From an uncultured Clostridia bacterium (GTDB taxonomy: Bacteria > Bacillota > Clostridia > Oscillospirales > UBA644): a stretch of DNA of 38,592 nt. The notes beneath the pieces were generated by a model. It was given only the letters and a program-made list of their open reading frames with translations. It did not search any database and was not told the origin of the DNA. Positions within the stretch are counted from its first letter, which is position 1; every line of letters begins with the position of its first letter. A program made the translations under genes and the position numbers. Shown piece after piece: positions 25,837 through 37,455 of the stretch. The DNA lies in the NCBI GenBank assembly GCA_944386295.1, contig CALXAO010000051.1, positions 1 to 38,592 on the forward strand, written 5' to 3'.

Positions 25837-25878
25837 GTGCCTCTATATGAAACTTCATTGAAGATCAATGAAAGGCAC
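25837..25878 (-). promoter_or_regulatory. Hairpin in the rpsL-rpsG spacer
   Basis: Inner stem of 8 bp with a 3-base loop (25854-25861 with 25865-25872) enclosed by GTGCCT/AGGCAC (25837-25842 with 25873-25878), leaving an 11-base one-sided bulge. No T run follows, so it is not a terminator. Possible S7 autoregulatory site by analogy with E. coli. Confidence 0.35.
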
Positions 25879-25915
25879 GAAAATGTAATAAAGACATCTT
25901 GTGAGACTAAACCGC

Positions 25916-26338
25916 TTATTTTTTCGCGGCCTTAGGTCTCTTAGCGCCGTACTTGGAACGGCCCTGCATCCGGTTGGCAACACCCTGAGCGTCCAGCGTG
26001 CCGCGAATAATATGATACCGTACACCGGGAAGGTCACGGACTCTTCCTCCGCGAATCAAAACGACACTGTGTTCCTGAAGATTGTGACCGACACCGGGAA
26101 TATACGCAGTAACCTCAGCCATATTAGTCAGGCGGACACGGGCAACCTTGCGAAGCGCAGAGTTGGGCTTTTTGGGAGTTGTGGTCTTCACCACGGTGCA
26201 GACACCTCTCTTTTGAGGAGAGAACTGTTCTACACTGCATTTCTTAAGTGTATTCAGATTTTCCTGCAGTGCAGGCACCTTGGATTTTTTCACAGCCTCA
26301 GTTCTGCCTTTTCGGACAAGTTGGTTAAATGTTGGCAT
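25916..26338 (-). CDS. rpsL: 30S ribosomal protein S12
   Basis: Decoding-centre protein of the small subunit. Seen: [12 protein letters not shown], a Gram-positive insertion between PALQ and [24 protein letters not shown], and [19 protein letters not shown]. 140 residues. I started at ATG 26336-26338 because GGAGGT lies at perfect spacing; the open frame upstream is not S12-like. Oddity: codon 101 (26036-26038) is CGT, Arg, where E. coli has Lys87 (Mycobacterium tuberculosis Lys88). Lys-to-Arg there is a classical streptomycin-resistance change. The neighbouring Asp that RimO modifies is kept, and the other resistance lysine (in PKKPNS) is wild type. Confidence 0.97.
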   Translation of the reverse strand: MPTFNQLVRKGRTEAVKKSKVPALQENLNTLKKCSVEQFSPQKRGVCTVVKTTTPKKPNSALRKVARVRLTNMAEVTAYIPGVGHNLQEHSVVLIRGGRVRDLPGVRYHIIRGTLDAQGVANRMQGRSKYGAKRPKAAKK

Positions 26339-26387
26339 AGTACACCTCCTTTGATTTTTGATTGGTCTGTTCATACAAACCAGTTAT

Positions 26388-26416
26388 AGTATAGCACAAA
26401 CCGGAAAAATATTCAA
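26388..26416 (-). promoter_or_regulatory. SigA promoter before rpsL
   Basis: Minus strand: TTGAAT (26411-26416), 17-base spacer ending TGTGC, TATACT (26388-26393). It allows rpsL-rpsG-fusA-tuf to be transcribed apart from rpoBC. Confidence 0.75.
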
Positions 26417-26497
26417 CACCAAAATTCCCAGTAAAAACCGAATTTTCCATGAACTTTAGGGGTTTCCCCGGTTTGCGATACTTTCAGATTCAGAAAT

Positions 26498-30145
<3,648 letters not shown>

Positions 30146-30164
30146 CTTCAATCAGCACTCCTTC

Positions 30165-33100
30165 TCACTCTTGGTCGGCGCCTTCCGATTCCTCATCAAA
30201 ATCGTAGGTTCCCCCGTCCAGATATTCCTCTTCATCACCCTGCGATGCTTCTTCCTTTTCCATATCACCGAAAAAGTCCTCGCCGGCATAATCGTTGTAG
30301 TATTCTCCGCTCATAATCTCATCGGAAGCAGATTCTGGCAGTTGTTCCAGACCAGTATCCTCACACTCATCGTCATAGTTAGTAGTAATATCGATTTCCT
30401 TCATTCCCTTGGACAAAATCTTTACATCCAACCCCAGGGCCTGCAATTCCTTAACCAAGACCTTAAAGGACTCCGGAATACCGGGTTTAGGAATATTCCG
30501 CCCCTTGACAATGGATTCAAAGGTCTTAACTCTCCCCACAGTGTCGTCCGACTTAACGGTAAGCATTTCCTGAAGAGTATAGGCCGCGCCATAGGCTTCC
30601 AGGGCCCAAACTTCCATTTCGCCGAACCGCTGACCACCAAACTGGGCTTTTCCGCCCAAAGGTTGTTGAGCCACAAGAGAATACGGACCAGTAGAACGGG
30701 CATGAATTTTATCGTCAACCAAGTGTGCCAGTTTAAGGAAATACATAATGCCCACAGTGACCGGCCCATCAAAGGGAAGACCGGTACGGCCGTCGTACAG
30801 AGTAGTCTTTCCATTGGTATTGTAGCCGGCTTTTTCCAGGCAGGCGGTAATATCACCTTCCTGTACCCCGTCAAAGACCGGAGTCATGACCTTCCAACCC
30901 AAGGCCCGGGCAGCATAGCCCAGGTGGACCTCCAGCACCTGTCCAATATTCATACGAGAGGGAACTCCCAGGGGGTTCAGAACAATATCCAGAGGTGTAC
31001 CATCAGGCAGGAAAGGCATATCTTCTTCCGGCAAAATCCGGGAAATAACACCCTTGTTTCCGTGACGGCCAGCCATCTTGTCACCTACGGAAATTTTCCT
31101 CCGTTGGGCAATGTAAACCCGGACAATCATATTCGTAGAGGGAGAAAGTTCGCTGGAATTCTCTCGGGTAAAGACTTTCACATCGACTACAATACCGGAT
31201 TCTCCATGGGGAACCTTCAGACTGGTATCCCGAACTTCTCTGCTCTTTTCGCCGAAAATGGCCCGCAGCAACCGTTCTTCGGCGGTCTGTTCTGCGTCTC
31301 CCTTAGGAGAAACACGGCCTACCAAAATATCGCCCGATCGCACCTCGGCGCCCACGCGAATAATGCCCCGCTCGTCCAAATCGGCCAACAAATCCTTACT
31401 TACACCAGGAATATCAGAAGTAATTTCCTCCGGTCCCAGCTTAGTTTCTTTTGCGTCGATTTCGTATTCTTCAATATGAATAGAAGTATACGCATCTTCC
31501 TTAACTAGCTTTTCGTTGAGCAAAACCGCATCTTCGTAATTATAGCCTTCCCAGGTCATAAATCCGATCAGCATATTCCGACCCAGCGCCAATTCTCCGC
31601 GGTCGGTGGACGGACCGTCGGCAATAACCTGCCCTTTTTCTACCCGCTGTCCCACATCGACAATCGACTGCTGATTAAAACAGGTGCCATGGTTCGAGCG
31701 AAGAAATTTAATCAAAGGATAGGTATGGGAAACGCCATCATCCCCCAGCAGCACGATTTCCTTACCGCCGACTGAGGTAACAACTCCAGATTCCTTGGCA
31801 ACTACACATACGCCAGAGTCGACAGCAACACGATACTCCATACCAGTACCGACAATGGGAGCTTCAGTACGAATCAAAGGAACAGCCTGCCTCTGCATGT
31901 TCGCACCCATCAGGGCACGAATCGCGTCATCGTGCTCCAGGAAAGGAATCATGGCAGTCGCAATGGAAACCACCATACAGGGAGTCACGTCCATATAATC
32001 AATCTTTTCCCGCTCAATTTCCATAATCGCGTCCCGGAAACGAGCAGCCACTTTATTATTGACAAACCGACTATTTTCATCCAAAGGCTCGTTCGCCTGC
32101 GCCACCACAAAATGGTCCTCCACGTCAGCGGTCATATAAACAACATCATCACTGACCACACCGGTTTCCTTGTTTACCGGACGGTAGGGAGCCTCAATAA
32201 ACCCATATTCATTGATCCTGGCATAGCTGGACAAATAAGAAATCAGACCAATGTTAGGACCTTCGGGGGTTTCCACAGGGCACATCCGACCATAGTGGGT
32301 ATAGTGTACGTCACGGACATCAAATCCAGCACGGTCCCGGGTCAAACCACCAGGCCCCAATGCAGACAGACGGCGCTTATGAGTCAACTCAGCCAAAGGA
32401 TTGGTCTGGTCCATAAACTGAGACAGGGGCGAGGAACCGAAGAACTCCCGAATAGCAGCAATTACCGGACGAGTATTAAGCAGATTCTGGGGTGTCATGA
32501 CTTCAATATTCTGCATATTCATCCGTTCCCGGACCGACCGCTCCATGCGAGCAAAGCCAATACGGAACTGATTCTGCAGCAGTTCCCCTACCGAACGGAT
32601 TCGGCGATTGCCCAAATGATCGATATCATCAGTGGTACCAATGCCATATCCTAAACAAATAATATAGTTCAAGGAAGCAAAAATATCCTCGTTGCAGATG
32701 GTCATGGGCACCAGCTCAGGCAGACGCTGCCGACATGCTTCCCGAATGGCCTTCTCATCCTCGTTGGATTCCAAAATCTCTTTGAGTACCGAGAATTTGA
32801 CCCATTCCTTAACCCCAATCTCGGCGGGATCAAAGGAAACAAAATTGCGCATATCCACCATGCCATTGGAAAAAACCCGAATTTCTTTTTCATCAATGTT
32901 CAAATAAACTTCAAACACACCGCTCTTTTCAATAGCGGAGGCAATGGCAGAAGTCACAAAGTCTCCAATATTAGCGATCACTTCGCCAGTAAGGGGATCG
33001 GAAACCGGACGGGACAATTCTTTGCCCAAAATCCGCTCTCCCAGCGCCATTTTCTTATTATATTTATACCGGCCTACTCGGGTCAGGTCATAGGTCCGCT

Positions 33101-33911
33101 CATTAAAGAACAAATTATCGATATGGGCAATGGCACTCTCGGTAGTAGCCGGTTCGCCGGGACGGAGCTTTTTATACAACTCCACCAGCGCCGTAGCGCG
33201 GTTGACAGAGTTGTCTTTTTCCAAAGTAGCCAAGATTCGGGGATCTTCCCCAAAGGTTTCGGTAATTTCCTGGTCAGTTTCAATACCAAACGCCCGGATC
33301 AGAGTCGTCACAGGAAACTTCTTTCCTTTATCCACTCGGACAAAAATCACGTCATTCGCATCTGACTCGTATTCAATCCACGGGCCACGATTGGGCATAA
33401 CAGTACCGCTAAAGAGCTTATTTCCGCCCTTGTCCATTTCAAAGCTGTAATAAATCCCGGGGGAGCGAACCAACTGGGATACTACAACCCGTTCAGCACC
33501 GTTGATAATAAACGTACCGGTGTCTGTCATAAGGGGGAAGTCTCCGAAAAAGATACTCTGCTCTTGAATTTCCTTAGTCAAATTGTTGGTCAGCCGACAG
33601 GTCACCCGCAGGGGGGCGGCGTAAGTGGCATCCCGCTCTTTACATTCCTCTACCGAATATTTGGGCATTTTGTCGATAGAATAATCCACATAATCCAATA
33701 CAATTACACCAGTGTGGTCAGCAATGTTGGAGGAATCTTTCAGGACAGCGTGCATTCCTTCTTCCACAAACCACCGATACGAACTCAGTTGAATATCGAT
33801 CAGGTTCGGCAGATCAAAGGTCTGTTTGAGCTTCCCGAAATTCACTCGGGTGCTGGTTCCCTGTTTCTTATGACAGGCACCAATCGTCGTGGGGTCTAAC
33901 TTGGACGACAT
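30165..33911 (-). CDS. rpoB: RNA polymerase subunit beta
   Basis: Second largest RNA polymerase subunit. Seen: [21 protein letters not shown] at the start, the rifampicin pocket [20 protein letters not shown] around residues 495-520 with wild-type residues at the main resistance positions, [13 protein letters not shown], and the C-terminal [21 protein letters not shown]. 1248 residues. The last ~70 residues are a very acidic tail (runs of Asp/Glu with Tyr and Gly) beyond the normal end. First gene of the rpoB-rpoC-rpsL-rpsG-fusA-tuf unit; a consensus promoter lies about 200 bases upstream (34119-34147). GGAGT is the ribosome site. No rplJ or rplL gene precedes it here. Confidence 0.98.
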   Translation of the reverse strand: MSSKLDPTTIGACHKKQGTSTRVNFGKLKQTFDLPNLIDIQLSSYRWFVEEGMHAVLKDSSNIADHTGVIVLDYVDYSIDKMPKYSVEECKERDATYAAPLRVTCRLTNNLTKEIQEQSIFFGDFPLMTDTGTFIINGAERVVVSQLVRSPGIYYSFEMDKGGNKLFSGTVMPNRGPWIEYESDANDVIFVRVDKGKKFPVTTLIRAFGIETDQEITETFGEDPRILATLEKDNSVNRATALVELYKKLRPGEPATTESAIAHIDNLFFNERTYDLTRVGRYKYNKKMALGERILGKELSRPVSDPLTGEVIANIGDFVTSAIASAIEKSGVFEVYLNIDEKEIRVFSNGMVDMRNFVSFDPAEIGVKEWVKFSVLKEILESNEDEKAIREACRQRLPELVPMTICNEDIFASLNYIICLGYGIGTTDDIDHLGNRRIRSVGELLQNQFRIGFARMERSVRERMNMQNIEVMTPQNLLNTRPVIAAIREFFGSSPLSQFMDQTNPLAELTHKRRLSALGPGGLTRDRAGFDVRDVHYTHYGRMCPVETPEGPNIGLISYLSSYARINEYGFIEAPYRPVNKETGVVSDDVVYMTADVEDHFVVAQANEPLDENSRFVNNKVAARFRDAIMEIEREKIDYMDVTPCMVVSIATAMIPFLEHDDAIRALMGANMQRQAVPLIRTEAPIVGTGMEYRVAVDSGVCVVAKESGVVTSVGGKEIVLLGDDGVSHTYPLIKFLRSNHGTCFNQQSIVDVGQRVEKGQVIADGPSTDRGELALGRNMLIGFMTWEGYNYEDAVLLNEKLVKEDAYTSIHIEEYEIDAKETKLGPEEITSDIPGVSKDLLADLDERGIIRVGAEVRSGDILVGRVSPKGDAEQTAEERLLRAIFGEKSREVRDTSLKVPHGESGIVVDVKVFTRENSSELSPSTNMIVRVYIAQRRKISVGDKMAGRHGNKGVISRILPEEDMPFLPDGTPLDIVLNPLGVPSRMNIGQVLEVHLGYAARALGWKVMTPVFDGVQEGDITACLEKAGYNTNGKTTLYDGRTGLPFDGPVTVGIMYFLKLAHLVDDKIHARSTGPYSLVAQQPLGGKAQFGGQRFGEMEVWALEAYGAAYTLQEMLTVKSDDTVGRVKTFESIVKGRNIPKPGIPESFKVLVKELQALGLDVKILSKGMKEIDITTNYDDECEDTGLEQLPESASDEIMSGEYYNDYAGEDFFGDMEKEEASQGDEEEYLDGGTYDFDEESEGADQE

Positions 33912-33948
33912 GCAACAATCAACTCCATTCCCAAATTTAAAAAAGCTC

Positions 33949-33977
33949 TTGATTTTTTTTCAGATCTGTGCTATAAT
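33949..33977 (+). promoter_or_regulatory. Plus-strand promoter inside the rpoB leader
   Basis: TTGATT (33949-33954), 17-base spacer ending TGTGC, TATAAT (33972-33977). It points right, against rpoB, and could give a transcript with a leader of about 320 bases leading to the membrane protein at 34302 and RNase P RNA. The gap 33912-34301 otherwise holds the rpoB promoter and the hairpins at 34230-34286; I see no gene in it. Confidence 0.6.
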
Positions 33978-34118
33978 ATATTTAGAACCGGAACACCACA
34001 GGCAGAAATGCGGCCGCAGTTGCGGATTTTTCCGGATAGGGGCAGTCATCTTCCGTAGAATCGGAATCCGGTACTTCGGAAGAGGGCAAACTCCCATTAT
34101 CTATTAATGCAGTATAAA

Positions 34119-34147
34119 ATTATACCATATTTTTATGCTTTTGTCAA
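34119..34147 (-). promoter_or_regulatory. Consensus SigA promoter of the rpoBC operon
   Basis: Minus strand: perfect TTGACA (34142-34147), 17-base spacer, perfect TATAAT (34119-34124). Leader of about 200 bases to rpoB, containing an imperfect hairpin around CTTCCG/CGGAAG (34049-34085). Confidence 0.85.
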
Positions 34148-34229
34148 TCCATTTGAAGGATCATTTTATATTTTTTTCAAGATTTGTTTAATTTTCCCAA
34201 AAGTCAGCAGGATAAAAATGTTATTTTCT

Positions 34230-34286
34230 CCAAAATGACCGAATAAAATCGGAAAATTATTTTGGTTAAGCTGTCTGGCCGACAGC
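34230..34286 (+). promoter_or_regulatory. Two hairpins in the leader of the small membrane protein
   Basis: Outer stem CCAAAAT/ATTTTGG (34230-34236, 34259-34265) around an inner CCGA/TCGG, followed by GCTGTC/GACAGC (34270-34275, 34281-34286) just before the GGGAGG ribosome site of the gene at 34302. Could mask or shape translation start; no known riboswitch class recognised. Confidence 0.3.
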
Positions 34287-34301
34287 AGAAGGGAGGAAAC
34301 A

Positions 34302-34595
34302 ATGCCGAAACGACCCAATGAAAACCTGCATGGCAGTGAATTGACGCAAGGAACGATCTTGGTACTTTCCTTTGGTGTCATTTCCTGTGTCGCGGGAATC
34401 GCGCTAGGAATCTCCTTCGCAGGAGTGGCAGCCATTCTCATTGGCGTGGGAATTTTAGTTCTGGCAGTTCTGCTCTGTCTGCCGAATCTGAAAAATTTTA
34501 TTAAAGGAAAACAAAAAGAACGGCTAATCAAAAAAGGTCTCTGGAAAGAAGAACCCAAAAAGACCTTTCATCCCGGCTCCCGGTTTGACGACTGA
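34302..34595 (+). CDS. Small membrane protein of unknown function
   Basis: 97-residue protein not recognised as a named family. Seen: a polar N-terminus (MPKRPNENLHGSELTQG), two hydrophobic stretches (about 17-40 and 42-62) that would form a helical hairpin in the membrane, and a basic, polar C-terminal tail (KGKQKERLIKKGLWKEEPKK), which should face the cytoplasm. Strong GGGAGGAAA ribosome site at 34290-34298. It ends 17 bases before the RNase P RNA gene with no terminator between, so the two may be read in one transcript. Confidence 0.7.
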   Translation: MPKRPNENLHGSELTQGTILVLSFGVISCVAGIALGISFAGVAAILIGVGILVLAVLLCLPNLKNFIKGKQKERLIKKGLWKEEPKKTFHPGSRFDD

Positions 34596-34611
34596 GAACG
34601 CCGGAGGGCCG

Positions 34612-35002
34612 TGTCGGCGGTCGGTCATACAGGACATTCCGCGCAGTCGCGGGCATCAAACGAAAGGCGATGTCTGAGGAAAGTCCGGGCTCCTGCGGGC
34701 AAGGATAACGGATAACGTCCGCCGAGGGTGACCTTAGGGAAAGTGCAACAGAAAAGAACCGCCGCATTTGCGGTAAGGATGAAAAGGCGAGGTAAGAGCT
34801 CACCGGGAGACCGGTAACGGTCTTTGTCCGTGTAAACCCTATCCGGAGCAATGCCGCTGTGGAACCGCCTCTGTTCAGGAGGCACGCGCCCGCCGCCGTT
34901 CCCAAGGCAGCTAGAGACACGGAGCAACCCGTGTTCGAGATAGATGACTGCATACAACAGAACCCGGCTTACGGGAATGTCCTGTATGACCGACTGCCGA
35001 CA
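34612..35002 (+). ncRNA. rnpB: RNase P RNA (bacterial type A)
   Basis: Catalytic RNA that trims the 5' end of pre-tRNAs. Seen in order: GAGGAAAGTCCGGGCTCC (P4 5' strand region), AGGGTGA, GTGCAACAGAAA, GAGGTAAGAGCTCACC, AAACCC-ATCCGGAGCAA, GATAGATGACTGC and ACAACAGAACCCGGCTTACG (P4 3' strand). These are the universal core blocks with type A spacing. The ends are defined by helix P1: 34613-34640 pairs with 34974-35001 over 28 positions without a break (27 Watson-Crick, one G-U), plus one more pair at 34612/35002. That P1 is far longer than the ~11 bp of E. coli. A terminator follows immediately. Large open frames on the other strand here are meaningless. Confidence 0.97.
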
Positions 35003-35042
35003 GCAAAACACGGTGTGACTTATTGTCACACCGTGTTTTGCT
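35002..35042. terminator. Bidirectional terminator after rnpB
   Basis: Perfect 18-bp stem, arms 35002-35019 and 35025-35042, 5-base loop, T-rich at the outer ends of both arms. Ends rnpB, and can also stop minus-strand transcription from the lipoprotein gene 35177-36631. Confidence 0.85.
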
Positions 35043-35176
35043 ACAGCCAAAAAAATAGGAAATTACAAGATAATCGTTGCGTTGCCGGGACGCAGCAAAT
35101 AAAGGACGTCTGCTTCCGTATATTTTTCGGAGCCGTCCACAGAAAAATGCCCGGCAAAGGAACGGTGAAAGTTGCC

Positions 35177-36631
35177 TTAGTATTTTCCTTCCGCCTTGTA
35201 CTGTTCCAATGCAATTTTATTAGGCAGAATATAGGTTTCCACTACCGAATCTACCAGTCCGGCATTCGCCTGAAGCAAAGCCGTAACCGATGAACTCAGG
35301 AAAGAACCCGCAATCGCCCCCAGGGTGGCATCGCCGTTATTGGGCCAATAGGAATACTGCAGGTTATTCGACCCCTGCTGAATCAGAATTTCCATATCCG
35401 TATCGGTATCAAAATAAGTATTCCGGTAATATTCCAGCACTGAATTATAATCAGGCGTACCATCCAAGCCCTCGAACAGGTCAGCCATTAAAAACGCAGA
35501 CCATTCAGCATTTTGGGCAAAGGTGGGAATAGCAACCGTACAAACATTTTCGTAATAACCGCTCATATAGTTGGGCTCAAATCCGCCCCAGGGCATAATG
35601 CCGTAGGAAAAAGCGGCGTCAACAACAATATTGTTTAGAATAGTAATGGGAGAAGTCAGGCACATCACAGCCTCTTGCGCAATAAATCCCTCGTGCGCGG
35701 ACCAGGTACCTACATTTTTCCCCCCGTTAAAGCACCGGGGATTGCTTTTTATCTTTCCCTGCAGCCAGGTAAGCGCTTCTTCTGCCTCGGGCAGCAGCCA
35801 ACCGTTGGTCCACTCCGAAGTACCGTCGACATTAATGCTGTCAATCTGTACAGGGGTACAGCCAGCCGCCAGGAACGAAGCCCGAATCATATGGGACAAA
35901 TGAGCAGCCATTCCGTAAATCGGAACAGCACCCGTATCGTCATAGCAGGAAATTACTATGTCCATCATCACATCTCGAGTCCAAGTGCCGTTTTCATAAT
36001 ATTCCTGTAGATCAGTCTGTCCAAAGCTTTCCAGCAGATCCCGGTTATACACCAGATAATAGTAAGGCAGGGGAAGATAGTTAATCCACAGTGCCGGGGT
36101 TACACCGTAGAAATCCTTTCCGTACATCATCGTTTCTTTTGCGGTAATATTGCCCCACTTTTCGGTATTCCAGAAATCCAGAATACTATCATACGGAAGC
36201 AGGGATACCAACATGGAATCATCTCCGCCGGTGCCGACACAACGGCGCAGCATAGCATTATTTGAAGAAAAAATCAGGTCGCCGGAATTCTCTTCATAGG
36301 CAAATGCTTGAATCTGCGTTACAAAATTGTTGTCATAAGGCACGGTGGAAAAGTTAAGGGTACAGCCATATAGTGCCTCCACGTCCTCCATACGTTTAAA
36401 TGCCCGCTCAGCTAACTGAGAATTTTCTGCATAACCGAAGGGAGAAATCTCTGGCTGATGCTGAATAATAATAAAATCCTTTCCGGACATTTCCTCGGGA
36501 CGTATCACAGGGTCAACAATACCTCTAGAATCTGTTCCAGAAGGATCGTCGTTTTCGCCCCCGCAGGCAGTTATTGAAAAGCACATTATAAGCAAAAGTA
36601 GCACAGCAACAAGCTGTTTAAACCGTTTCAT
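35177..36631 (-). CDS. Extracellular solute-binding lipoprotein (sugar ABC type)
   Basis: Predicted substrate-binding lipoprotein of the carbohydrate ABC importer class (SBP family 1-like). Seen: a basic start MKRFKQ, hydrophobic core and lipobox ITAC with Cys23, then a Gly/Asp-rich linker. The mature part shows the type of fold with LPLPYYYLVYNRDLLESFG, followed by EEALTWLQGKI and GFIAQEAVMCLTSP, which are typical of sugar-binding proteins. 484 residues. No permease or ATPase gene is next to it, so partners must be encoded elsewhere. ATG 36629-36631 with GGAGGAG upstream and a strong promoter at 36654-36682; stands as a single-gene unit. Confidence 0.8.
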   Translation of the reverse strand: MKRFKQLVAVLLLLIMCFSITACGGENDDPSGTDSRGIVDPVIRPEEMSGKDFIIIQHQPEISPFGYAENSQLAERAFKRMEDVEALYGCTLNFSTVPYDNNFVTQIQAFAYEENSGDLIFSSNNAMLRRCVGTGGDDSMLVSLLPYDSILDFWNTEKWGNITAKETMMYGKDFYGVTPALWINYLPLPYYYLVYNRDLLESFGQTDLQEYYENGTWTRDVMMDIVISCYDDTGAVPIYGMAAHLSHMIRASFLAAGCTPVQIDSINVDGTSEWTNGWLLPEAEEALTWLQGKIKSNPRCFNGGKNVGTWSAHEGFIAQEAVMCLTSPITILNNIVVDAAFSYGIMPWGGFEPNYMSGYYENVCTVAIPTFAQNAEWSAFLMADLFEGLDGTPDYNSVLEYYRNTYFDTDTDMEILIQQGSNNLQYSYWPNNGDATLGAIAGSFLSSSVTALLQANAGLVDSVVETYILPNKIALEQYKAEGKY

Positions 36632-36653
36632 ATAGCACTCCTCCTTTTTTTTC

Positions 36654-36682
36654 AGTATAGCACATTTTTACAAAAATGTCAA
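36654..36682 (-). promoter_or_regulatory. SigA promoter of the solute-binding lipoprotein
   Basis: Minus strand: TTGACA (36677-36682), 17-base spacer ending TGTGC, TATACT (36654-36659). The -35 directly follows the T run of the preceding terminator. Confidence 0.85.
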
Positions 36683-36725
36683 GAAAAAGTTTTGTTACTA
36701 CCGAAAATTCGGTAGTAACAAAACT
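36683..36725 (-). terminator. Terminator after the EEP-family gene
   Basis: Perfect 17-bp stem (36709-36725 with 36688-36704), short loop, then TTTTTC on the minus strand. The stem starts at the last base of the stop codon of the gene 36725-37441. Confidence 0.85.
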
Positions 36726-37441
36726 CAAAGAACAATCTCAGCCAGCACGGGATAATGGTCCGAGGGATATTCCCCCCGAATTTTTTCATTTAGCACTTGA
36801 TAGGATCGAAGATTTACCCCAGGACATAAGAATAAATAGTCAATAACCGAATTGGCCGTCCCGAACCCATGAAAGGTTCCGGGGCTTCGTCCGTCCGCCG
36901 CATCCCGGAAGCCTGCCTGGATCATTTCCCGGTAAGGACCGGAATCGGGTGTACAGTTAAAATCTCCACTGACAATCACCGCCCCTTGTGGACACATCTG
37001 TGACAGCAGAACCCTCACTTGTGCCTGTCTTGCATCCGCCCCAACATGATCCAAGTGCGTGTTGACCATCGTCAGCATTTGCCCGTCGCTTTTCCGACGC
37101 AAAACTGCTTCGGTCATAATTCGAAAACAGGCGGAGGAAGGATGCTTGGACACCAGCTCCGGGGTATCGGACAACCAAAGCGTCCGCTGGGAACAAAGGG
37201 AAAAACAATCGGTTCGGAAAAGTACTGCACTGTATTCTCCCCGGGCATCACCTTCCCTTCCCTGCCCTACAGCACAGTATCCGTCCAGCCCACAAAGATC
37301 TTTCATCCAATCCGGAGAGGCCTCCTGGACCCCCAGAAGATCGGGAGAATAAGACCGGATCAGTTCCAGAACCCGGCCAGTACGTTCCGGGGAGCGGCGG
37401 CTTACCAACAAATTAAAGCTCATGACACGAAGCTCTTCCAT
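36725..37441 (-). CDS. Endonuclease/exonuclease/phosphatase (EEP) family protein
   Basis: Metal-dependent phosphodiesterase/nuclease-like enzyme of the DNase I/sphingomyelinase superfamily. Seen: MSFNLLV (Asn10), LGVQEA (Glu40, metal), NTHLDH (catalytic His and Asp), SGDFNCTP (Asp, Asn) and closing SDHYPVLAEI (Asp-His pair). All active-site motifs are present. 238 residues, no signal peptide, so cytoplasmic. The substrate cannot be told; small clostridial members of this group are often annotated simply as endonuclease/exonuclease/phosphatase. It follows the CarB-DapF gene by 14 bases and is probably co-transcribed. Confidence 0.88.
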   Translation of the reverse strand: MEELRVMSFNLLVSRRSPERTGRVLELIRSYSPDLLGVQEASPDWMKDLCGLDGYCAVGQGREGDARGEYSAVLFRTDCFSLCSQRTLWLSDTPELVSKHPSSACFRIMTEAVLRRKSDGQMLTMVNTHLDHVGADARQAQVRVLLSQMCPQGAVIVSGDFNCTPDSGPYREMIQAGFRDAADGRSPGTFHGFGTANSVIDYLFLCPGVNLRSYQVLNEKIRGEYPSDHYPVLAEIVL

Positions 37442-37455
37442 CTTGTTGCCGCCTG

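Noticed and set aside
26420-26490. Hairpin-like GGGGAAACCCC and nearby AAACCG/CGGTTT after rpoC
   Set aside because: The stem is only four pairs and the outer pairing is loose; too weak to call a terminator.
33889-34107. 72-codon plus-strand open frame before the small membrane protein
   Set aside because: It starts inside rpoB and overlaps the promoters; no ribosome site and no protein-like pattern.
34528-35050. Minus-strand open frames over the RNase P RNA
   Set aside because: The region is a clear rnpB gene with all core motifs; the frames have no support.
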